A stretch of 64,000 bases of DNA from UBA974 sp002292405 (GCA_943842425.1 CALTBR010000001.1:372001-436000); one strand, 5' to 3'. Numbered from the stretch's first letter, positions 1 to 9,238 are shown. Numbers and translations are program-made. Notes: generated by a model not told the origin, from the letters alone.

Positions 1-711
1 CGCGTTTTCCACTTTTTTAGCAATGGCTTGAGCATTGGGGCCAAATTTTGATATTTGGCCTAAGAGATTCCAAACTTCACCCTTAACCTTATTGTAAGTG
101 TGAGAAGTGGTGATATCAGTGAGATATTCTTTCAGCGCACCAACATTTGGATCAATGGACATGCAGTTGTCATTTAAGATAACGAGCATGTTACTGTCTT
201 CTATCCCCGCGTGATTGAGCCCCTCAAAAGCCAATCCAGCTGTCATTGCGCCATCACCTATCACAGCGATGTGATTCCTTTTAGCGTCACCAATCAACCT
301 CGACCCCACGGCCATGCCAAGTGCTGCTGAAATACTGGTGCTGCTGTGACCAACTCCAAATGTATCGAATTCACTTTCAGAACGTTTAGGGAAACCACTT
401 AAGCCCTTGTACACTCTGTTTGTGTGAAATTTATCTCGTCTTCCAGTAAGAATTTTATGACCGTAAGCTTGGTGACCTACATCCCAAACTATTTGGTCTT
501 CAGGTGTGTTAAACACATAGTGTAGAGCAACCGTAAGCTCAACAACACCTAAACTGGCACCAAAATGACCACCTTTTTCAGAGACGACATCAACAATGAA
601 TTGACGAAGTTCTGTACAAACTTGTTCTAAATCATCTGAAGTGAATTTATCCCGTAAATCTGCGGGAATTTTAATTTTATTTAAAGAAGAACCGGCTGGA
701 AAAGGCTTCAT
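1..711 (-). CDS. dxs: 1-deoxy-D-xylulose-5-phosphate synthase (N-terminal part, cut by window edge)
   Basis: Partial gene running off the left edge; the first 237 codons are visible from an ATG at 711. DXS is a cytosolic thiamine-diphosphate enzyme that condenses pyruvate with glyceraldehyde 3-phosphate, the first step of the MEP isoprenoid pathway. Visible family motifs are GGHFGASLG (about residues 47-55), the GHQAY segment (about 79-83) and the GDGAMTAG diphosphate/Mg-binding motif (about 152-159). It lies 18 bases downstream of purQ on the same strand, so the two are probably co-transcribed. The pyrimidine-binding and C-terminal domains are outside the window. Confidence 0.95.
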   Translation of the reverse strand, partial: MKPFPAGSSLNKIKIPADLRDKFTSDDLEQVCTELRQFIVDVVSEKGGHFGASLGVVELTVALHYVFNTPEDQIVWDVGHQAYGHKILTGRRDKFHTNRVYKGLSGFPKRSESEFDTFGVGHSSTSISAALGMAVGSRLIGDAKRNHIAVIGDGAMTAGLAFEGLNHAGIEDSNMLVILNDNCMSIDPNVGALKEYLTDITTSHTYNKVKGEVWNLLGQISKFGPNAQAIAKKVENA

Positions 712-729
712 AGGTTGACCTTAATATTA

Positions 730-1422
730 TTACGCTTTAACAAGTGTTTCTAAGCCTCGTAAGATAGCTAATCCATCGGTATTCCCCAAGTCTTTAGAAC
801 AAGCTCTTTCAGGGTGGGGCATCATCCCAAATACATTTTTACCTTCGTTACACACCCCAGCAATATTGTTAGCAGACCCATTTGGGTTCGAAGAATTACT
901 AACTTTTCCATTTTCATCACAGTATCTGAAAATAACCTGATCATTAGATTCAAGTTCTGCTAATTCTGTTTCTTGAAGGAAGTAATTGCCTTCTCCATGA
1001 GCAATAGGTATTTTCAAAGCCGCTTTATCATCTAGATCAGAAGAGATTGATGCTGTACGCGAAACAGGTACAAGGTAAACATTTTTACAAATAAACTTGC
1101 GACTTTCATTATGCATTAAAGTTCCTGGTAAAAGCCCGGCTTCACAAAGTATTTGAAAACCGTTGCAAATACCGAGAACCTTACCTCCGTCATGAGCGTA
1201 TTTAATGACTTCTTCCATTATTGGAGAAAAGCGAGCAATAGCACCACTTCTGAGATAATCTCCATAGCTGAATCCTCCTGGAAGCACGACAGCCTCAACG
1301 TCTTGCAGATCAGAATCTTTATGCCAAAGCTCTACAACCTCATATTTAAGATTGTTTCTCAGGGCATGGACAATGTCCATGTTACAGTTCGATCCTGGAA
1401 ATGTTACAACACCTATTTTCAT
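730..1422 (-). CDS. purQ: Phosphoribosylformylglycinamidine synthase subunit PurQ
   Basis: Class I glutamine amidotransferase subunit that supplies ammonia to PurL for conversion of FGAR to FGAM in de novo purine synthesis. At 230 residues it has the usual PurQ length. The nucleophile is Cys86 in the GICNGFQ motif; the His/Glu pair is at about 203 and 205 in MMPHPERA, and the oxyanion-strand motif LPGGFSYGDYLR is at about 47-58. This shows the organism uses the split PurL/PurQ(/PurS) form rather than the single large PurL. It is upstream of dxs on the same strand; purD lies nearby but across a plus-strand small gene. Confidence 0.96.
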   Translation of the reverse strand: MKIGVVTFPGSNCNMDIVHALRNNLKYEVVELWHKDSDLQDVEAVVLPGGFSYGDYLRSGAIARFSPIMEEVIKYAHDGGKVLGICNGFQILCEAGLLPGTLMHNESRKFICKNVYLVPVSRTASISSDLDDKAALKIPIAHGEGNYFLQETELAELESNDQVIFRYCDENGKVSNSSNPNGSANNIAGVCNEGKNVFGMMPHPERACSKDLGNTDGLAILRGLETLVKA

Positions 1423-1546
1423 ACTGCTAAGTTCGGAATAAAAGATGGGTCAAACTCTTTGTTTTTGTATTCTTTTTTTAAAAGATTACACGTGCCCTAC
1501 GTTAATAAGAAGTTGCGTATTAGATTTGCACACGAATCACATCGAA

Positions 1547-1735
1547 ATGAATATACAGGAAATAATCAAGCCCATCGGAAAGTTAATAGAATGGATATTT
1601 GTAAACGTTTACGAACATGTTGCTGATCCGTTTAACGCAGGTGTTGTTATTCTCAGCCTTGTTGCACTTGTTGTTTGGCTGAAAGTGCTAAATGGGTATG
1701 TTACAAAAGCAAAGGCTGAGGGTAAAATACCTTGA
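1547..1735 (+). CDS. Small membrane protein (62 aa), possibly DUF6341-like
   Basis: Small gene on the plus strand between two minus-strand purine genes. I chose the ATG at 1547 over an upstream start at 1445, because the extra N-terminal residues look non-coding (Cys-rich and antisense-like) and a TAGATTTG -7-like element lies at 1520-1527. The product has an amphipathic N-terminus (MNIQEIIKPIGKL), one strong membrane segment (about residues 30-45, rich in V, L and A) and a basic C-terminal tail. Flavobacteria often encode a small membrane protein of this type (DUF6341) next to purD; the match here is inferred from size, topology and position only. Function unknown. Confidence 0.6.
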   Translation: MNIQEIIKPIGKLIEWIFVNVYEHVADPFNAGVVILSLVALVVWLKVLNGYVTKAKAEGKIP

Positions 1736-1775
1736 TTCTTTTATTGCCTTGAACTTTTTTCGGTGAGCTATTACT

Positions 1776-3071
1776 TTAGACAACTTTAACCAAGACGTCT
1801 TGCCCGATGTCCTTTCTGTATTGTTTATCACTAAAGCTGATGCTTTCAGCCAATTTATAGCTTCTTTCTAAAGCCTGTTCAAGTCCGTTACCGATTCCGG
1901 TACACGCGAGAACTCGCCCACCTGCAGTTACGACCTTACCCCTTGAAGTTGTAGTCCCGGCATGAAAAACAATTCCTTCTGTTTCTTTCGGAGTGTTTTC
2001 TAAACCATTGATTTGTTTTCCTTTTGAGTAATCTCCAGGATATCCACCAGATGTTAACATAACTGTAGCAGCTGTCTTATCCTCAATTTGAAGATCATAT
2101 TCACTTAAAAGACCTGAACCCAGACTGTCAAACAGGTGAAGTAAGTCGCTTTTTAATAGAGGAAGAATTACCTCAGATTCAGGGTCACCTAATCGACAAT
2201 TATACTCAATCACATAAGGGTCACTACCTACTTTTATTAGGCCTATGAAAACAAAACCATTAAAAGGAATGTTATCTTTTCGTAGACCTTTAATTGTAGG
2301 AATTATTATCTGATTTAGAGTCTTTTCGTGAAACTCGGCATCTACAAATGGTACAGGGCTTATGGCTCCCATACCCCCAGTATTGGGACCTTTATCACCA
2401 TCATAGGCGCGCTTATAATCTTTAGCTGAAGGAAGAATTTTATATGCGGTTCCATCAGTTACGACAAATGAACTCACTTCAATACCATCCATAAACTGTT
2501 CAATAACAACCTTTGTTCCAGCCTCCCCTAAAGATGAGTTTTCAAGCATGTCTTCAAGTGTGGATTCAGCTTTTTGTCTATCTTCTGTGATTATCACACC
2601 TTTTCCAGCGGCTAACCCATCAGCTTTGATCACGTATGGTGGATTTATTTTATCAAGGTGGGCTTTTGCCTGTTTTAACTCGCCTGATTTAAACGTCTGA
2701 TAATCTGCAGTAGGGATATTATGTCTGGCCATAAAAGCTTTAGCAAAATCCTTAGAACCTTCTAAAAGGGCACCTGCTTTAGGAGGTCCTATTACGACTA
2801 AGTCTTTGTGTTTACTAGACTCTTCGAAGTAATCTACAATTCCGGCTACAAGAGGAGCTTCAGGCCCAACGATGAGCATATTTATGGAATTGCGTCTTAT
2901 ATAGCGATCAACAGCACTAAAATCCATGGGATTTAAGGATACATTTGTAGCAATTTGCTCTGTTCCAGCATTGCCCGGCGCAACGTAAAGCTTTGACAGT
3001 AAAGAGCTTTGAGACAATTTCCAGGCCATTGCATGCTCACGACCGCCTGATCCAAGGAGAAGTACATTCAT
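1776..3071 (-). CDS. purD: Phosphoribosylamine--glycine ligase
   Basis: ATP-grasp enzyme that joins glycine to 5-phosphoribosylamine, the second step of purine synthesis. The N-terminal domain begins MNVLLLGSGGREHAMAWK with the GREHA signature, followed by the PGNAGT motif (about 35-40). The ATP-grasp core includes KADGLAAGKGV near 150, and the family's PSAKDYKRAYDGDKGPNTGG stretch is near 215-235. At 431 residues from this ATG it has full length. A TTG three codons upstream is possible, but the ATG at 3071 fits better: it is 6 bases after a TTG-N20-TAGCTTTG promoter. A likely leaderless transcript. Confidence 0.96.
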   Translation of the reverse strand: MNVLLLGSGGREHAMAWKLSQSSLLSKLYVAPGNAGTEQIATNVSLNPMDFSAVDRYIRRNSINMLIVGPEAPLVAGIVDYFEESSKHKDLVVIGPPKAGALLEGSKDFAKAFMARHNIPTADYQTFKSGELKQAKAHLDKINPPYVIKADGLAAGKGVIITEDRQKAESTLEDMLENSSLGEAGTKVVIEQFMDGIEVSSFVVTDGTAYKILPSAKDYKRAYDGDKGPNTGGMGAISPVPFVDAEFHEKTLNQIIIPTIKGLRKDNIPFNGFVFIGLIKVGSDPYVIEYNCRLGDPESEVILPLLKSDLLHLFDSLGSGLLSEYDLQIEDKTAATVMLTSGGYPGDYSKGKQINGLENTPKETEGIVFHAGTTTSRGKVVTAGGRVLACTGIGNGLEQALERSYKLAESISFSDKQYRKDIGQDVLVKVV

Positions 3072-3077
3072 AACATA

Positions 3078-3108
3078 CAAAGCTAACTGGTCTATCTAAT
3101 TTCAGCAA
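3078..3108 (-). promoter_or_regulatory. purD promoter, Bacteroidota -33/-7 type
   Basis: On the minus strand, TTG (3108-3106), a 20-base spacer, then TAGCTTTG (3085-3078). This matches the sigma-ABfr consensus TTG-N19/20-TAnnTTTG. The purD ATG starts 6 bases after the element, so the transcript would have little or no leader. Confidence 0.6.
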
Positions 3109-3142
3109 CATACTTTTTCCACACAATTCCCATAGTTACTAC

Positions 3143-3150
3143 TAACTTAG
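3143..3150 (+). promoter_or_regulatory. -7-like element of the glycosyltransferase gene
   Basis: TAACTTAG, a one-base variant of TAnnTTTG, exactly 4 bases before the GTG at 3155. No -33 TTG is visible at the right distance. The same octamer with the same 4-base gap and a GTG start is found before lysC. Confidence 0.35.
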
Positions 3151-3154
3151 CGAT

Positions 3155-4198
3155 GTGATTTCAGCTGTAATAATTACATACAACGAAGAGCGTATTATTG
3201 CTCGTTCAATTGATTCTCTGAAGAGTGTTGTTGACGAGGTAATTGTTATAGATTCATTTTCTACAGATAGAACAATTGAAATCTGTAAAGAGAAAGGAGC
3301 TGTTGTTTTGCAGAATAAATTTGAGGGTTATAAAACACAAAAGCATTTTGCCACTACAAAGGCTAAACACGAGTGGATACTGAGTATTGATGCCGATGAA
3401 GTTCTCAGTAATGAGTTGATTAACTCATTACTGAAATGGCGTAAAAACCAAAAATATTCGAATGATTTAAGTTCTCAATCTTTACAAACCGCAGGATATT
3501 TTGTTAGCCGTCGCACAGATTTTTGTGGTACTTGGGTGAACTATGGAGGTTGGTATCCGGATAAAAAGCTGCGGTTTTTCAATCGTAATTTGGGGCAATG
3601 GTCTGGGAGAAATGTGCACGAATTCGTAAAAATAAAAGAAGGGTTTTCAACAAGTTCCCTAAAAGGTGACTTGTTACATTACAGCATTAATGAACCTGCA
3701 GAGTTGCTTCGTAAATTATTTACATATAGTGAAATGGGAGCTCGGTTTATGAATGAGGAAGGGAGGTCTACGTCCTTTATTGAGGCGATCTATAAGTCAT
3801 CTTTTAGATGGTTACGCCAAACCATCTTTCAATTGGGTTTCCTAGATGGAATGTTAGGTTTAAAAATCGCAAAACAAAATACGCTTGCTACATATTGGAA
3901 ATATCGCAGACTCGATTTTATGAATAAAGGAGAAAAGGACATTCTGATACTTCAGAATAACTGTAGAGAAGAAGCTGTGATTATAGCAAATGCTATAAAA
4001 TGGTTTAATCCTCAAGCGGTTGTCAAGATCAAGAATTATTCTGAGAAATCAACACTTAAAAATGGAATAGACTCAGTTATTTTAATGTCTTCACAAAAGA
4101 AAGATATCATTTTAGACGGTCTTAAACAGCTGCATAAATTTGGCTACCCTGCAGCCCTTCGATTTCCAGAAGAAAAAGACTGGGATCTTCTGTTATAG
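3155..4198 (+). CDS. Glycosyltransferase family 2 (WaaE/KdtX-like) with C-terminal extension
   Basis: Residues 1-260 form a GT-A glycosyltransferase of the kind that decorates lipopolysaccharide cores. They open with ISAVIITYNEE, then the VIDSFSTDRT motif (about 31-40) and the metal-binding DADE (about 79-82). The middle part (GWYPDKKLRFFNRN, GRNVHEF, LLHYS) is typical of LPS beta-glucosyltransferases. The last ~85 residues (from about 263) are not part of the usual ~260-residue family and look like a small alpha/beta domain (ILILQNN, DSVILMSSQKKD). The start is GTG. The 3' end overlaps the convergent ligase gene by 55 bases. Sugar specificity cannot be read from sequence. Confidence 0.85.
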   Translation: MISAVIITYNEERIIARSIDSLKSVVDEVIVIDSFSTDRTIEICKEKGAVVLQNKFEGYKTQKHFATTKAKHEWILSIDADEVLSNELINSLLKWRKNQKYSNDLSSQSLQTAGYFVSRRTDFCGTWVNYGGWYPDKKLRFFNRNLGQWSGRNVHEFVKIKEGFSTSSLKGDLLHYSINEPAELLRKLFTYSEMGARFMNEEGRSTSFIEAIYKSSFRWLRQTIFQLGFLDGMLGLKIAKQNTLATYWKYRRLDFMNKGEKDILILQNNCREEAVIIANAIKWFNPQAVVKIKNYSEKSTLKNGIDSVILMSSQKKDIILDGLKQLHKFGYPAALRFPEEKDWDLLL

Positions 4199-5664
4199 AG
4201 AGAGAAAAGAACGATTGCAAAAACGGCGAATGTGATTCCAGCTTGCGTTTCAAACGTATCCTCTGAGAGGCATGAAATCACAACAACCCACCAGGCAATT
4301 CGTCCCATCCTATTTGTTTTTGTGGAAACATCTTTTTGCCATGAAAAGATGAATGTTAGGACAAATAACAAAAGGGCAACAACACCTCCGGCGATCAACC
4401 AAGCAAGAAATTGATTGTGAGTTCTGTGCCTGAATTGAGGGGATAAGCGAGTCTCAAGTTCTTCATAAGCTATGTGAAATGCATCAGGCAAATCTCCAGT
4501 CCCTACGCCTATTAGTAGATTTGCTTTTGCAATGTAAATACCCACTTTAAAATACTCCCATCTCTGAGTCACAGAGTTTCCACTTGGATTCCCTCCATCA
4601 ATAAAATTCCCAACTTCAAATCTTAACTCATCTAATCTTAAGGCTAATCCCGATGATATTTCTTGTTTTATAGAGGTATTTCCAGACTCTATTGCAATAA
4701 CCTCCTTTGGCCTAAGGTTTTTCACAGCCAGACCATCTTTAGCGACACCCATAGATGTTAGGTATCGCATTAGAGTGTATTTAATATCCTGCCCTTTTAA
4801 GTCTTTTGAGTCGAAATCGTATTCACTTTTACGATTCCACTCAGGCCTCATTTCATCCCAAGCTAAATATGACCAAACCTTATTTCCGTTTTCTTCTAAA
4901 ACTCGATCCACGTGATGAGTGTATGGTGATCCCCATGTTGTATGAGACGGTAGAGAAGTAATTGGTGGCCCTGGAAGTATAGTCCAAATCAACCAGAATC
5001 CAGCAACAAAACTCATTGCGACGACAGAAAACCTCCATTGCTTTTGCAAGCTTAAAACAGTTGTTATTAGAAGCATGCCTGCTCCAGTAACAGATTGAGT
5101 TTGCCATACGTATAACCCAGCAACGATAGCGTAAATGAATAACAGAAAGCGGTATTTCTCACTCTTATAAACTAAAAGCCCACCCCAACCCAGTGCTAGG
5201 AGTATTCCCATTCGAATGTGGGAAATAAACGGTGACCATTGGCTTGGTTGAAGCGAAATGCCTGCTAGGGTCTTATAACATCCAATTAATAGCCCAGCAG
5301 CAGCAGCTAAGAAAACGGAAATGACGAAGGCTTGTAAAATTCTCTCAGTCCAGAGTTTTGAGTTCCATTTTACAGTTAAAAGACTCATTGGAACGATTAA
5401 AAGAGGGAGTTTAATTTGCAATGTAGCTAGGCCTTCAGGGATGTTGTCTGTCCATAAAAGCCCCATTATATGCCAAGCGAATAGCCCCACCATTGAAGCC
5501 AAAAGAGCTTTATTTGTAGGAGTAATTAATTGACGAGTAAAAAGCGAGATTAACCAGCTTAGAGCAATTAATCCCATTCCTAGACTCGTACCAAAAGGAC
5601 TCCAAGCTAAAGACACGACAGATATGAATAATCCTGAAAGTAGAATTTTTTCTGAAGTACTCAC
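4144..5664 (-). CDS. O-antigen ligase / polymerase-like membrane protein
   Basis: A 506-residue polytopic inner-membrane protein with about ten hydrophobic segments and one large polar periplasmic loop (about 230-370). After that loop come a HRTHNQFLAWLIAGG motif and a final segment with EDTFETQAGITFAVF, both characteristic of the Wzy_C (O-antigen ligase) superfamily in Bacteroidota. Such proteins attach or polymerise surface polysaccharide at the periplasmic face. It is last in a minus-strand block after the S41 protease gene (4-base gap), and its final 18 codons overlap the convergent glycosyltransferase gene. Whether it is a ligase or a Wzy polymerase is not decidable here. Confidence 0.8.
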   Translation of the reverse strand: MSTSEKILLSGLFISVVSLAWSPFGTSLGMGLIALSWLISLFTRQLITPTNKALLASMVGLFAWHIMGLLWTDNIPEGLATLQIKLPLLIVPMSLLTVKWNSKLWTERILQAFVISVFLAAAAGLLIGCYKTLAGISLQPSQWSPFISHIRMGILLALGWGGLLVYKSEKYRFLLFIYAIVAGLYVWQTQSVTGAGMLLITTVLSLQKQWRFSVVAMSFVAGFWLIWTILPGPPITSLPSHTTWGSPYTHHVDRVLEENGNKVWSYLAWDEMRPEWNRKSEYDFDSKDLKGQDIKYTLMRYLTSMGVAKDGLAVKNLRPKEVIAIESGNTSIKQEISSGLALRLDELRFEVGNFIDGGNPSGNSVTQRWEYFKVGIYIAKANLLIGVGTGDLPDAFHIAYEELETRLSPQFRHRTHNQFLAWLIAGGVVALLLFVLTFIFSWQKDVSTKTNRMGRIAWWVVVISCLSEDTFETQAGITFAVFAIVLFSLYNRRSQSFSSGNRRAAG

Positions 5665-5668
5665 TTAA

Positions 5669-7366
5669 TTAGTTATTTGTATTTCCAGAGAGAATTTGCA
5701 GGTAATTATCGCTCTCTAAAGTTGAAATAGCCTCTAAAGTAACTAAATCTTTAGGAAGCTCAAACTTGAAAACCCCAGATGTGTTTTCTAAGTGAAAGAC
5801 ATACTCTTTCCCTAAAATCTGCCTTATATCATCTTCGTGAGTCTTTAAATCGGTCTCTAAATTAGGTTTAATTAGAGTCTTTAAATTTGACATTAAATCT
5901 GAGCTATCGATAAATCCATCTTCCGTCATAGCTTCTTCTAAATCGATGATTAACTTTTTTGACAGGGGTTCGTATGGGAAAATTCTATCGGTATTCTGAA
6001 GCTCTTGATCGTTAAATTGCTCCACAGTGTACTGTAGAAAGCTCCCCCACTGCCTGTCGTTTATTTCAAACGAATCCAAATCAATAGCGCCTTCTATATC
6101 TCCAGAAGTAGTTACTACGAAATCAAAGAATACGCCACTGTTAATGAGTCCTGCGATAACATAGTCTTGAGTTTGTGGTTTTAATTCTATGTCTGGAATA
6201 ACTCCACGGCCTTCAATCACAGGTCGCCCATTTTTTGTGTAATAGGTTACAAGAGTAGAATCGGCGCTAATTCTAGCATCACCGCTATCATCTCGGTCAT
6301 CGTAATGCAGTCGTTGAACACATCTGCCACTTGCAGTATAATATTTAGCTACTGTGATTTTTATCCTTGATCCGTAGGCTAATTTTTTCGTTTGCTGAAC
6401 AAGACCCTTACCGAAACTCTCTTGCCCTATAATTACAGCTCTATCGATATCTTGAAGAGTTCCAGCTACAATTTCAGAAGCTGAAGCGCTACGCTCGTCT
6501 AATAGGATAACAAGAGGAATGTTAGGTAGTAAAGCTTTTTGTGAAGTGCTGTAGCTTTTGTTCCATTCGGGTGTTTTACCACGCATGGAAACGACTTCTT
6601 GTCCTTTAGGGACAAAGAGATTTACGATATTCACAGCTTCTCTCAAAAGACCGCCTCCATTACCTCTGAGGTCAAAAACAATTTGCTTTGCCCCCATAGA
6701 GTCTGTCAATTGTATAAGCGCTTTTTTAACCTCAATGGTTGCAGTACGTGTGAATTTACTCAGAATTAAATATCCAGTAGAATCACTAATCATCCCAAAA
6801 TATGGAACATCAGGTTGTTTAATTTTCTCTCTAGTTAATGTAATATTTACGAGCTCTTTTTGCGAAGGCTTTTGTATCCCTAGAGTAATATCTGTGCCAG
6901 CAGTTCCTTTGATGAGCTCACCTATCTTAGACATGTCTAAGTGTGAAATATTTGAGCCAGCTATTTGGATTAAATTATCTCCGAGTTTAATACCGCCCTG
7001 CTCTGCTGGTGCATTCTCTTTAAGATCTACAACGTAAAAAGTTCCATCCCATCTCTCGTTAAGTGATAACCCCACACCTCCATACTCGCCAGTTGACATA
7101 AACCTAACGTCCTCCATTTTTGATTCAGGGTAATATCTTGTATATGGATCGAGAGACTTCAGCATAGCTGCAATCCCAGTCTCCATTAACGCTCCAGGGG
7201 ATATCGGATCAACATAGAAAATATTTAATTCTCGAAAAGCGGAGTTCATTATTTCTAATTGCTTAGACATCTCAAAAAAGCCTTCTTTAATAGGCAGTCT
7301 AAGGGAAATGAGAGCCATGCTGACTAAAGCTAACCCTATAAGAAATAATTTACGTGTATTTTTCAT
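5669..7366 (-). CDS. S41 family C-terminal processing peptidase
   Basis: Periplasmic or secreted serine protease of the CtpA/Prc family with an N-terminal signal anchor (residues 7-24). A PDZ domain (about 90-165, containing GGVGLSL and GGIKLGDNL) presents substrate C-termini. The catalytic S41 core follows: FDLRGNGGG (about 231-239), the nucleophile serine in the ERSASASE motif (about 295) and the general-base lysine in ESFGKG (Lys320). At 565 residues it has the usual length for Bacteroidota. The gene overlaps rnpA by 4 bases and precedes the ligase gene, so it belongs to the same transcription unit. The natural substrate is unknown. Confidence 0.92.
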   Translation of the reverse strand: MKNTRKLFLIGLALVSMALISLRLPIKEGFFEMSKQLEIMNSAFRELNIFYVDPISPGALMETGIAAMLKSLDPYTRYYPESKMEDVRFMSTGEYGGVGLSLNERWDGTFYVVDLKENAPAEQGGIKLGDNLIQIAGSNISHLDMSKIGELIKGTAGTDITLGIQKPSQKELVNITLTREKIKQPDVPYFGMISDSTGYLILSKFTRTATIEVKKALIQLTDSMGAKQIVFDLRGNGGGLLREAVNIVNLFVPKGQEVVSMRGKTPEWNKSYSTSQKALLPNIPLVILLDERSASASEIVAGTLQDIDRAVIIGQESFGKGLVQQTKKLAYGSRIKITVAKYYTASGRCVQRLHYDDRDDSGDARISADSTLVTYYTKNGRPVIEGRGVIPDIELKPQTQDYVIAGLINSGVFFDFVVTTSGDIEGAIDLDSFEINDRQWGSFLQYTVEQFNDQELQNTDRIFPYEPLSKKLIIDLEEAMTEDGFIDSSDLMSNLKTLIKPNLETDLKTHEDDIRQILGKEYVFHLENTSGVFKFELPKDLVTLEAISTLESDNYLQILSGNTNN

Positions 7367-7779
7367 GTTGTAGTAGGCATTTCAATAGGGTTGTCGATTA
7401 ATACGTCAACAATCTTACAAATGTTGTTCTTGCACTGATCGAACGTTGGGATTTCTTTTCCGATATAAACAAATACGATTGCATGTTGGGCGATACCTTT
7501 CTCCCAATTTGCAAGAAGTCGCGGTTTTTCAAGCCTCCAAGCCTCCCGCATTAATCTTTTAATCCGATTTCTGTCTACAGCTCTTTTAAAACTGCGTTTT
7601 GAAACAGTAATCGCAATCTGGTATGGGGAATCTGCATCGAATGTCGTGTGTGTATAACGCACTAAGAAAGGAAATTTCACAACTTTAGCGCCTTCAGAAA
7701 AGGCTCTATTTATTGCGATTTCGCTTTTCAGGCGTTCGCCTTTTTTAAATGTGTACCTAGTTTGCACCATTGAAGGCAC
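7363..7779 (-). CDS. rnpA: Ribonuclease P protein component
   Basis: Small basic protein that binds the RNase P RNA and helps position pre-tRNA for 5' maturation. The signature RNRIKRLMREAWR (about 70-82) is clear, preceded by the conserved FKKGERL and the central beta strands. The 138-residue length is normal. In many bacteria rnpA follows rpmH; here it follows hemD and overlaps the S41 protease start by 4 bases, an arrangement common in Bacteroidota. An internal ATG at residue 4 is an alternative start. Confidence 0.93.
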   Translation of the reverse strand: MPSMVQTRYTFKKGERLKSEIAINRAFSEGAKVVKFPFLVRYTHTTFDADSPYQIAITVSKRSFKRAVDRNRIKRLMREAWRLEKPRLLANWEKGIAQHAIVFVYIGKEIPTFDQCKNNICKIVDVLIDNPIEMPTTT

Positions 7780-7801
7780 AAGATAATGTGTAGTCGCTTT
7801 A

Positions 7802-8545
7802 CTACTTACCTTTTATGTACTGTTCAATTGCCATCGTCATAGACGGTGCTTTTGCCGTTGGTGCTTTGATATCAATTCTTAACCCAGCAGCCTCAGCCGC
7901 TTTTGAAGTTGTAGGGCCAAACACTGCAATTTTAGTATCTCCCTGAACAAAATCAGTAAAATTTTGGAAGAGTGATTCTATCCCACTTGGGCTGAAAAAT
8001 ACGAGAACATCATACTTTACATCGGTTAGATCACTTAAGTCAGAACATACAGTATTATACATGCAAGCCCTAGAGTAATCTACTCCAAGCTCGTCTAAAG
8101 CTGCTGGAATAGATGCTTTTAGAAGGTTAGAACTAGGTAAAAGAAACTTTTCTTTCTTATGCTTCTTAATGATAGTCAGAAGTTCAGGTAAACGTACCTG
8201 TCCGTGAAAAATTTTCCTCTTGCGGTAAACTACATATTTCTGTAAGTAATAAGCTGTGCTCTCACTCATACAAAAATATTTCATAGAAGTAGGCACTTCA
8301 AATCGAGTTTCATCTGCCATTCTGAAATAGTGATCGACAGCCATTCTAGATGTTAAGATAACGGCGGTATGTTCAGAAATATCTACTTTTTGCGTGCGAA
8401 ACTCTTTTACATTGATAGGCTCAACGTGAATAAAGGGTCTGAAATCAATAATCAACTTCATGTCCTTTGCTAAATCAAAATACGGGCTTTTTTCCGTAGA
8501 TGGCTTAGGCTGTGAAATGAGAATAGTCTTGATCTTCTTTTTCAT
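7802..8545 (-). CDS. hemD: Uroporphyrinogen-III synthase
   Basis: Converts hydroxymethylbilane to uroporphyrinogen III with D-ring inversion, the last common step to haem, sirohaem and B12. The family is weakly conserved; the call rests on overall length (247), the start KKKIKTILISQPKP, a VILTSRMAVDHYF segment (about 62-74), and the C-terminal DVLVFFSPSGIESLFQNF (about 180-197) with a later VFGPTTSKAAEAAG motif. All are typical of Bacteroidota HemD. It sits between a DUF4271 gene and rnpA, as in related genomes. No other tetrapyrrole genes are in the window. Confidence 0.88.
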   Translation of the reverse strand: MKKKIKTILISQPKPSTEKSPYFDLAKDMKLIIDFRPFIHVEPINVKEFRTQKVDISEHTAVILTSRMAVDHYFRMADETRFEVPTSMKYFCMSESTAYYLQKYVVYRKRKIFHGQVRLPELLTIIKKHKKEKFLLPSSNLLKASIPAALDELGVDYSRACMYNTVCSDLSDLTDVKYDVLVFFSPSGIESLFQNFTDFVQGDTKIAVFGPTTSKAAEAAGLRIDIKAPTAKAPSMTMAIEQYIKGK

Positions 8546-8581
8546 CCTGCATTAGTTGTTAAGATTCTCCGGAGATGGCTA

Positions 8582-9217
8582 TCAAAACGAGTTAATTACA
8601 AGTAGTATGATGAAACCAGTGGGGAGAATTTCAAGGCCGCAAAGATACATGAATGTAAATGAATATCTACTCAAACGCTTAATTGAAGTCTGAAAGACAC
8701 GCCATACCCGGAAGGAGCTCCAAAATATCCAAGTCGACAATAGAAGACTACACCCCACATCGGAATGCCATTGTGTGCGTAACGAAAGAAAAATTGCAAT
8801 CACGGAGACAGAAGCAGCCATCCATGTTCTTAGATGTCTATCTATATCCGTAGATTCTTTGATTAGAAGTCTGAGTTTTGTAAATCTACTGAGCGCTTGA
8901 ACTGTGAATAATCTAACGAAGACGATAATAGCGCCTAAAGCAAATCCCTGTAATATGTTATTTAGACATGCATATGATATGGTCGCTAGAGCAATTACAC
9001 CTTGGAGGTGAGCGATTATAACCCCGCCAGTTCTTGGAGCTTCATCAGCACTTCTTTGCCAAATCCGTCTAACATCTAGTAAAGCCCAACCGGCTAATCT
9101 CCATTCGCGAGGGAATCCGTTCTTAAGCCATACGAGGAGGCCTAAGTTCACAATTGCAAGAGCAAACATTCTGGTAATAGGAGCATCTAGATGTAAGATT
9201 TCTATGTCTTCAAACAT
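8582..9217 (-). CDS. DUF4271 family integral membrane protein
   Basis: Membrane protein of about 211 residues with roughly five hydrophobic segments; function unknown. Conserved position immediately upstream of hemD is the main reason for assigning DUF4271, together with length and topology. I place the start at the ATG at 9217 (MFEDIEILHLDAPITRMF) rather than a TTG at 9235. It shares the minus-strand block with hemD, rnpA and the S41 protease. A link to haem synthesis is suggested only by gene position. Confidence 0.7.
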   Translation of the reverse strand: MFEDIEILHLDAPITRMFALAIVNLGLLVWLKNGFPREWRLAGWALLDVRRIWQRSADEAPRTGGVIIAHLQGVIALATISYACLNNILQGFALGAIIVFVRLFTVQALSRFTKLRLLIKESTDIDRHLRTWMAASVSVIAIFLSLRTQWHSDVGCSLLLSTWIFWSSFRVWRVFQTSIKRLSRYSFTFMYLCGLEILPTGFIILLVINSF

Positions 9218-9238
9218 AGGCCGCAATTTCAACAAATT

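Noticed and set aside
1153..1626. 157-codon plus-strand frame overlapping purQ
   Set aside because: Mostly antisense to the well-supported purQ, with no recognisable motif; its 3' part covers the small membrane-protein gene in another frame.
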